Source of the DNA: Dichomitus squalens LYAD-421 SS1
Lineage: Eukaryota > Basidiomycota > Agaricomycetes > Polyporales > Polyporaceae
Direction of reading: 5' to 3'
Length of the DNA stretch: 64,000 nucleotides
Assembly (NCBI RefSeq): GCF_000275845.1
Contig: NW_006766884.1
Location: 2,159,130-2,223,129, forward strand
A program made the position numbers and the translations under genes. The notes under the pieces were generated by a model. It was not told where the DNA came from. It saw only the letters and a program-made list of their open reading frames with translations, and made no database searches. This document shows positions 56,801 to 64,000 of the stretch, in pieces. The first letter of the stretch is position 1, and each line of letters starts with the position of its first letter.

Positions 56801-59800
56801 GTGCAAGCACGGCAAGGAGCGCGGTGAATTTGAAGGACAGCAGTGAATGTCGACGGGCGGAATTACGCAGCATATGGTTCCGTCCGGCGCAGCTCTCTGG
56901 ATGTTGCTAGGTCGGGACGAGACTAGAACTATGGAAAGCTGACGGTTAGTGAGCAGCTGATACGTACTATAATGACGTACCAATGCCATTGTGATTGGCA
57001 GAACCTTGACGTTTGTGCTGACCTCCGTCGGACTGGGGATGGGCATCTGAGCAGGAGCACCACATCACCGCGTTATGACGAGGAGGGGCTCTGGAATAAT
57101 CGCGGTACTCACTTGGACAGGTATCAGCGCGACTTAGACACTCACCTCGTTGCGCGAAGGTCAGCTTACGGCACTGGAGTACAGTAAAACGACGGAATTG
57201 TCCGTCCATCCTCCCACTGTCGTCCTAAGTTCAGGGAGTCGATGACAAACGGTGGACTGGTATGCCGACATTACGGATTACGGTTGCACGCACGCGAGCG
57301 TCAGGAGTGGGAAGAGGATGTGATCTCAGCCACACACGCCACCGCGAGCAGCGAAAATCAGAGTGAGGGGCCGGCGTCGAAGAAGGTCGAGGTCCGACCG
57401 TGAGATCGTCGGCGTGTGGGAGGGCGGGGAAGGAGGGCCAGTCACGTACTGGACAAAGATAGGCAGACATCGACGTCGACTTACATACACACAAGTCTGG
57501 ACGAGCGTCGTCGGGCTGGCTGGGAAGGCGCTAGATGCCGGCTCGGGGGTAGGCGGTACCAATAGCATGTGATTTGATCTTGGTGTATGAAGGGGTGGCG
57601 CCCTGGACGCACCGTTTGCGCCGCCAAGGTTAAGTCGTCCGGGACCAGTGTGCTCGGAGGGGAAAAAGGGTAGCTTTGAGATTACTATTAGTAACGCGGC
57701 AGGCAAGGTTTGACAGGACGGAAGACGGCTACAATATTGTGCGCCGCGCCGGAGAGGCACATTCGCGAGCGCGTCCGCATTGCCAAGAGCAGCGAAAACT
57801 CAAGGAGGCGGCGTCCACATAATGAGTTGTGAGCTTGTTGGGCGCAAGCAAGCTCTAGGCTGGACGAGATCCGTGCGTGGGGCGGTGGCTCTAATGGAAG
57901 GTGGGGGATTAATGTGCAGGACCATGGAAAAGCGCAGGATCCAGAAGGCGGCGTATGCCGGCTCGACAGTCGATGAGGATGTGCCATGCCGTGTGAGCGT
58001 ATCGTGCGTTGTGTCGTAAGGCGGTACTGCGCAATGGAGTCCGCACAGATGATGACGGCGGTAGTCAGACAAGACGCAGCCTGCAGATGTCGGCCCCGTG
58101 ACCGAGTCCGGATCGAAGAAGGCGGCGGCGGCGGCAAAGCAAGTCCACGGAGCATGCACAGCAGCCGGTGAGTCATGACCGAATTGGGATGATTGTTGGC
58201 GGGTCTCGTTGCAGTCAACCCGGACCAGTTGCAGTCGAGTAGCTACATATGCGGCAGTCAAAAACACGCACATCTGAAGGAGAGGTCAAGATATGCCGAC
58301 AGCGACATTCTAAGACAGATTGTAGCTGCGGGCGACAGACAGCGGCGCACAGCAGAAGCCGGTGAAGATGAGAATTCGGTGACTTATTGTGAAGGCGACC
58401 ACCCGCCGAGTCGTCTAAAATTCGCTAGAAGATGTTGGGGTCACAAGCGAGTCACTTGGTAGCAAATAAAGCAGGAGGGCCGCTCCAGAGGAGACGAGCA
58501 GCGACGATCACTGTCTTCATTTGGGCGTAACGGGGAATCAGGCGCGGTCGCGGCCTGGGGTGCGAACGCGACAAGCGTCTCCGACAGCGCAGGAACGACG
58601 GTCGATGTCCAGGAATGTCCGCAGCTGGGCAGGAACCGCAAGTCGGGCTGGTGCCGCTGAGGAGACCGGGAAGGGACCGGAGGTAGTTGAGCATAAGACT
58701 ACGAACGGCAAGGGGAGTCGACATCGGGCCCGAGGATGGTGTACTTAGTTGATGGTATGCGCGGTGGGGATCTCATTCAGTCGTCACGCACTTCGCGAAT
58801 GGAGATCTCGCGTGAAACACGCTCAAGCGCGATCAGACGGCAGGATCTCTTAGAGCGGGTACCTCGGCAAAGTACAGGCAGGTACGCGTACTGTACACTA
58901 TTTCCGGCGGTGAGATATCCCGTGTGTATGTAGCTGGGGAGAATTCTGAGCTGAGGTCGTGAGGAAGTCGATTGGGTGGCTGTGACGGCGCGGGCGGGGA
59001 GAGATAGAGGTCGGTCAAGGGAAAGCGGGGGAGGCACAGGCGGTTGTCGTGAAGGACGAGGGCAGGGCGGCGACGTAGAGAAGGAGATGCGGCGGGTGAG
59101 ATTGAGTAGGACATAACCCAAAGAGCGCAAAGGGTGGGACGATGTGTGGGGATCGGCGGCGGATTGGAAAGCCGGACAGGGGAAGCAGGGGCGATGATGT
59201 GGTAAGCCGAGCGATTGGGCTGTCAGCGGACAGACGTGGGGGAAAAAGAGAGGAAGAAGGGGGCTGGGAGCACGGCAGGAGGAAGTGGCGGCTGAGGCAA
59301 GAGTTTCATGTGATGGATGCTTGACGGCAATCGTTGATGAGAAGGGAATAAGTAAGGTTTAGGTCAGTACGGGCTGAAGTCGGAGCTGGAACGGAAAAGA
59401 GGGAGGCGATGAGAGGAGGAGAGTGGTTGGGCGGGATGGTGACGACAGGAAGATGATGGACGGTTGGTTGCTGCCTTGTTGCGTCGCAGGCGGGGACGGC
59501 AGTTACCGGGGGGTGATCTGAGAGAGAGAAGATGATAAGATGGCAGAGCAGAAGGGGTCTCGTTTGGGGAAAGAATGAGGCGGGGATAGGACTGGCAGGG
59601 CGTCCGTGGCCGTGGCGGCTTCCGATTCGAAAGATGGCAGTGATGCCACCGCACCAGAGACGCCCGGAATGCGTTGCGCAGGCGGGTCGGAGGGAGACGA
59701 GCGAGCGGGGGCGGACGACGGGGGCGGCGACGGGGAGCGATGGAGGGGGACGAGATATGTTGTCGTTGCGGCGGCGGAGGAGTGTATTAGTACATTGTAC

Positions 59801-60444
59801 TGGCTGTCGCTGGCGGTCGTTGCAGTCGGAGTTGCCGGATATGGGCAAGTGGGCCGGGGACGGCCGGATGGTAGATATATGGGGGGACTGGTTGGGAGGG
59901 CAGCTGGAGTTCGCCCCTCTCGCCGTCGCATGGTCATCGTCTGAAGGCCCCGCCTCCCATCTCCTCCGCCCCCTCCTGCTCCTTCTCTCCGCCTCGCCCT
60001 CGCCGTCACAAGGATACCGCCTGGAGTATGTTCTCTCTGCTCTCTCCCCGCCGTCCTCAACATCTTGCTCACCTTATCCTGCCCCTTTTCCAGATCTCGC
60101 GACCCTTGCCGGCTTCTCCCCATCCGCCCATCCCCCTCGCAAAGCAGACCAAACATCCCTTCACGCGACCCTCTTCCACTGCTAGTAACGCTTGAGTGTC
60201 ACTCGCGACTAGTATTTCCGCCCCCTCCCGCCATCGACTGCCGAACCGACCCTCCCCCCTTGAGCTACTTTCGGATCCCGCTGATTTTATCGCGCACCCG
60301 TCTGCTCTCTCCCGTCCCCGCTCCCCGCCCTCCCGACACGATCACCCGCCGTAAAACGCCTCCCCACTCGACATAGACCGCCCCTGCTGTATCTCCTGCT
60401 TATCGCCCACCACCCACGCCCGCATCCACTGTACCTCTATCGCA
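53868..60444. other. 6.6-kb gene-poor region
   Basis: Open frames on both strands lack recognisable domains and clear splice partners. The last 900 bases before the bHLH gene are strongly purine/pyrimidine-skewed, so that both strands show 217-residue open frames (59503-60156 minus, 59532-60185 plus). This composition effect rather than coding is the better explanation. The pyrimidine-rich stretch 59960-60440 is a likely promoter and leader for the bHLH gene. No tRNA, rRNA or transposon was recognised. Confidence 0.4.
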
Positions 60445-61935
60445 ATGGCTCTTCCTCTCACCATCCCCGACTCGCCTTCCGCCGGCAACTCTCCTTCCTC
60501 CACCGACGGCTCCAACGGTCCTCAGACTCCCGTCTCCCCCTCCAACTCCGTTCAGACTCTCGCCCTTCCCCCGCCCGCCGAGGGCGCCGCCCCTGCTCCT
60601 ACCGCCCCCTCCAACAACCCCGCTCAGCCCAAGCGCAAGCCCAGCAGGCGCGCCAACACCGCAGAGCGCAGGGCAACCCACAACGCCGTTGAACGCGCTC
60701 GCCGCGAGACCCTCAACGGTCGTTTCTTGGTACGCACCCGCTTCTTCTCCGCAGTACATCTTCGCTAATCCTCCGCACAGGACCTCGCTGCGCTTCTCCC
60801 CAACCTCTCCCAGATCCGCCGTCCTTCCAAGTCCTCGATCGTCAACTCCTCCATCGCCCACATCCACGCGTCCCGCAGGCACCGCCTCCTTGCCGCACGT
60901 GAGCTCCGTCTCCTCAAGCTCGAGTCAGACGCCCTCCGTCGCGAACTCAACGAATGGCGCGACCGCTCCGGCCTCCCCCGCGTCGACGAGCCCGTCCGTG
61001 GCGAGGCCTTCCAAATGATCCTCAGCGGCGAGGTCGAGGTCCTCAACGCAGGTCCGGTCGAGGAGGAGGGTGCCGATGGCGACTACGGCGACAATGACTA
61101 CGGCGACGACGATTATACCGGACCCGCCCAGGGCGGTATCCACGATGACACCATGGAGGACATGCGCGCCCCTCTTGTGCAACACCTCCCTCTCGCCAAG
61201 GCCAGCGACGTCAACCCCTTCGCGCACAACGTCCCCCAGCGCGCAGGTCTCCAGCTCCAGACGATCCTTCCCCGCCCCGCCGCTCACGGCCCGCACACCC
61301 CGATGATCGTCCAGAGCCCCAGCGCGGTCTCCTTCGAGAACCCGGCCATGATGTACGACTCGCACCCCCACGCCGCGAACCAGATGCACGCTCAGTTCCC
61401 GGGTCAGTACATCCAGCAGATGAACGGCCACGCGCAGGCCGTTCACGATGACAAGGCGGCGTGGGGTGCCGCGCAGATGTTCGGAGCGCAGGTCCCCGGC
61501 GGTCCTGCCCTCTTCACGCCTCCCGCGTCGTCGCACGGCGCAGGGAACGTCTCTCCGATGAACATCAATGCGCCAACGAGCCAGCAAGCGTACCTCCTCA
61601 ACCTTCAGCGCCAGCAGCTCCTCCAGGCTCAGCGCTTGTCCGAGGACGGCTCTCCTACGTCGGGCCCGATCAACGTTCGCCGCGAGCGCAGCGGAAGCAT
61701 CAACAGCAACGGCAGCGGTTACGCTAGTCCCGCCAGCAACGGCGGCAGCTACGAGATCCCGAGCGTCATGAACGGCGCCGCTGTCCCGCGGCGCATGGCT
61801 GGCCCCGGTGGTGCCGGCTGGGACGACGGGATGAACATGGGCATGGGTGGCATGAACATGGGTATGATGAAGAGCGCGCCCATCAGCGTCGGAGGAGGTG
61901 GCAACGCTCATGGCTACGCTGCCATGATGCTGTAG
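60445..61935 (+). CDS. bHLH transcription factor
   Basis: Two exons, 60445-60729 and 60781-61935, joined by a 51-base intron (GTACGC to GCACAG), give 479 residues. The basic region RRATHNAVERARRETLNGRF has the H-E-R residues that read E-boxes (His, Glu and Arg at about residues 81, 85 and 88). Helix 1 ends at FL, and the intron lies within helix 1. The loop and helix 2 are DLAALLPNLSQIRRPSKS and SIVNSSIAHIHASRRHR, followed by a leucine-rich helix (LAARELRLLKLESDALRREL) that may extend dimerisation like a zipper. The rest is disordered: an acidic stretch (DYGDNDYGDDDY), then Gln, Asn, Gly and Met-rich parts ending MNMGMMKSAPISVGGGG. It probably acts in the nucleus as a homo- or heterodimer. 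Target genes are unknown. Confidence 0.88.
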
Positions 61936-63596
61936 ACTTTGCCACTCCTCGCTCTCCCTCTCGTTTCGCCTATGGATCCCTTTCAAGCTACTAATGCCCC
62001 CATCGCTTGTCTATGTCCTTCGTCGCATCTCGGCTCTATCGCTACAGCTGCCTATGTTCTCCTGCCCTTCGTTGTTGGCTCACTGTATTTTTGGAACCGC
62101 CTATCTATGCCCGGCGTTTGGTCGCTGCTTGCTCGTCTCCTGTGCTATACGCTGCGCTTCGTCGTACTCGATACCCGCCCATGTACCATTCGCTCGACCC
62201 GGTCCTGTCCAGTCGTTGTTGTGTATTCTTCACGCTCCCTTACCACCCCCCTAGCCTAGTGCCCATTCATGTGTCACCTGGAGTAGCACCCTCGCTTCGC
62301 TCTCATTGGTACACATGAGATACACGCACATGCTCGCTCTCCTGCGCCATCCGTACCGTGACCTTACCCGTCCACTCGTTGCATTCTAGACAGAACTTCT
62401 GACGCGCCGAGCGGGTGGCGGACTAGCTTGAAATGTCCATCACGGCACGCCCTCTCGTGAGTCATCGTTCGCACCCCACGCTCCTTGTCTTTATTATCTA
62501 GTTTATACCCCATGGGCCGGAGTCCTTTGCAGGCCAAGGGCGCGTCGTGTACGTCGTTATCGTAGTAATAGGTATCTACTCTGTCTGTGTCGGACACGGA
62601 ATACAGACTTTGTTGGTACTGCACCCACCATCATCTGCTCACCTCTCGCCCTTTCGCGGCTCCCTAGGCTCTCGAAAAGCCCTTGGTAGTACCTGCATAC
62701 TAGTTGCGCGTCCGCAAATTTCTGTAGGTCGCCTCGTGTTCCCTCGCCTGCAGGACATCTAAAAGGGTACCCGCCCCGTGTTCTATTGGGTCGACGGTGA
62801 GAGAACGGGTGTTGACGGCGTGCAGAGCGAGGCTAATCCGAGTGGGTGCCTGCATTCGGAGCACACGCCGTCTCGACGCTCACGAAGTCATGTAGCTGTC
62901 GGGGACGTCGGGCTCGTGAATCAGCAGACTCGGTTGAGGACCGTCGTGTGGGAGCGATCTGCCAGCAGAGGACGAGCAGAGATCAGGGCATGAGATACCG
63001 GGCGATCTATACCCTATCTGGTTCCTGTGCGGCGTTTTGTATTGCGTTCGGATTCTCAGTCGACGATGCTATCGAGCGCGAGTGGGTGCGACGGGGGGGC
63101 TCGCTCGGCAGCGATGAGCTCGTGAACGAAGGACGGGCACGAGGTGAGGTAGCGTGACGAAGTGATGCGCAACTGTGAACCTGACGGGGAGATCGCGAGA
63201 ACAGGCCCGTTTTCGACCAGACGCGGATACAGTTATAGGTCGGTAGAAGAGTGGACGATCAGTCCGAAGCCGGTAGAGCGGGGAGTGGTCCCGAGGCGAA
63301 GACGGGGCATACGTCGCGGAGGAACTGAGCGAACTCTCCGAGAAACAGGTCAATATAAGGTATAGAAGGACGAGGTTACCCCGCACAGCCCTTTTGTTCC
63401 CTCGACCATAGTCCGTCAAATACGGACAGCTGTCCCGCGCAGACTTGGTATTCGACATATGTGGGCTACATGTCTCGTGCGCCGAAAATAGCCCTTCAGT
63501 GCGCTCCGACATTTGCGCTTGGGACGCGTCATCCCACCGCGTGAAGCGCCAGATTACGGAGGTTGGGGAACAAGGAGAGGATGAGCGCATTACCGC

Positions 63597-63711
63597 CACA
63601 TTCCCAGCATGTTCCCATCACATTCCGCCGGACCTGGGAATATCATGGTATTAACTGCATTACGCACACATTGCGACCATGTTCCATCCTATGTTCCCAG
63701 CACATTCCCAG
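63597..63711 (+). repeat. Cluster of imperfect CA(T/C)RTTCCCAG-like repeats
   Basis: Variants of an about 10-base word (ACATTCCCAG, ATGTTCCCAT, ACATTCCGCC, ATGTTCCATC, ATGTTCCCAG, ACATTCCCAG) recur six times in 115 bases, in two groups separated by about 50 bases. Confidence 0.6.
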
Positions 63712-63749
63712 TCGTGGAGAATCTGGAGCGTATCAGGATCTGCGGGTTT

Positions 63750-63767
63750 AATATATCATGATATATT
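63750..63767. repeat. Perfect 18-base AT-rich palindrome
   Basis: AATATATCATGATATATT is its own reverse complement, inside a local AT-rich island of about 50 bases. Confidence 0.9.
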
Positions 63768-64000
63768 TAATATTAATCAACATATTAGCGCGTTATCAGT
63801 CCGGACGTCCCGCGTGCTCGCGACCCCATTGGGGAGCTCATGCACGACGATCCATCAGCGGGGTCAACATTGATTGAAGCCAGTGATACAAACGGAGACA
63901 TGTATTGAGCATGGAATACAAATCAGGTAGATACATGAGATGGTGGAAGCTCGCGCGGGGGTCATAGAACACCTGCTATGGCACTTGCTGAGGTAGGCAA

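Larger units (their letters stand above)
61936..64000. other. 3' flank of the bHLH gene and terminal region without a gene
   Basis: The first 300-400 bases are probably the bHLH 3' UTR. Beyond, open frames on both strands have no domains. The last 400 bases hold a set of short TTCCCAG repeats and an AT-rich palindrome, listed separately. Confidence 0.4.

Noticed and set aside
59503..60185. Overlapping 217-residue open frames on both strands
   Set aside because: They are overlapping products of a purine/pyrimidine-skewed promoter region, with no domain and no similarity to known folds.
60925..61986. 353-residue minus-strand open frame
   Set aside because: It is antisense to the bHLH exon and has low-complexity His/Val/Ala composition and no motif.
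1..64000. tRNA, rRNA, CRISPR array or LTR retrotransposon
   Set aside because: No cloverleaf-like sequence with a GTTCGANNC arm in the right context, no spaced direct-repeat array, and no reverse-transcriptase, integrase or gag-like motif was found by reading both strands.

Overview
The window reads as nuclear DNA of a filamentous basidiomycete, probably an Agaricomycete and perhaps a polypore. The evidence is gene architecture and content: many introns of about 45-70 bases with GT/AG ends and CTNAN-like branch sites, GC-rich exons with strong third-position C/G bias, and families typical of this group (F-box/LRR-like proteins, DUF6533 membrane proteins, BTB proteins, NmrA-like reductases, MLKL-type kinase-like proteins). 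No bacterial, viral, CRISPR, rRNA or tRNA signal was seen. Assignment to a species is not possible from the sequence alone.

Layout. 0-8 kb: an unresolved minus-strand membrane-protein gene with a TATA box, a small secreted CFEM protein and a 561-residue F-box-like protein. 8.7-23 kb is a housekeeping block: SKN7-type response regulator (HSF domain plus receiver), VPS11 of the HOPS/CORVET tethers, mitochondrial ATP synthase subunit j, an NAD(P)-binding Rossmann protein, a membrane alpha/beta hydrolase and a BuGZ/ZNF207-type zinc-finger protein. Most could be resolved to frame-consistent exon sets. 25-27.6 kb holds two tandem F-box-like copies, both apparently damaged. 28-29 kb has the first of three hotdog-fold thioesterase genes. 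32.4-35.3 kb holds an MLKL-like helical domain joined to a degenerate kinase-like domain. 36-41 kb is cohesin SMC1. 41-46 kb has a BTB protein, an NmrA-like protein and two unresolved minus-strand genes. 46.4-49.1 kb has the third hotdog copy (plus strand) and a DUF6533 membrane protein. 51.5-53.9 kb has the second hotdog copy and a decayed tyrosine-phosphatase gene. 53.9-60.4 kb is gene-poor. A bHLH transcription factor lies at 60.4-61.9 kb, and the last 2 kb hold no recognisable gene.

How the genes fit together. Housekeeping genes (VPS11, ATP18, SMC1, BuGZ, SKN7) are intact and closely packed, often as divergent pairs sharing a 400-700 base promoter (VPS11/ATP18, hydrolase/BuGZ, BTB/NmrA). 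Between them lie fast-evolving accessory families with duplicates and pseudogenes. The candidates most worth a second look are the MLKL-like pseudokinase, a predicted 2-base exon in the DUF6533 gene, a 10-base exon in the F-box gene, three dispersed hotdog paralogs with identical internal exon lengths, and pseudogenes whose in-frame stops fall at positions that can be aligned to conserved residues. Exon coordinates were worked out by hand from splice motifs and reading phase. No alignment or database search was run.
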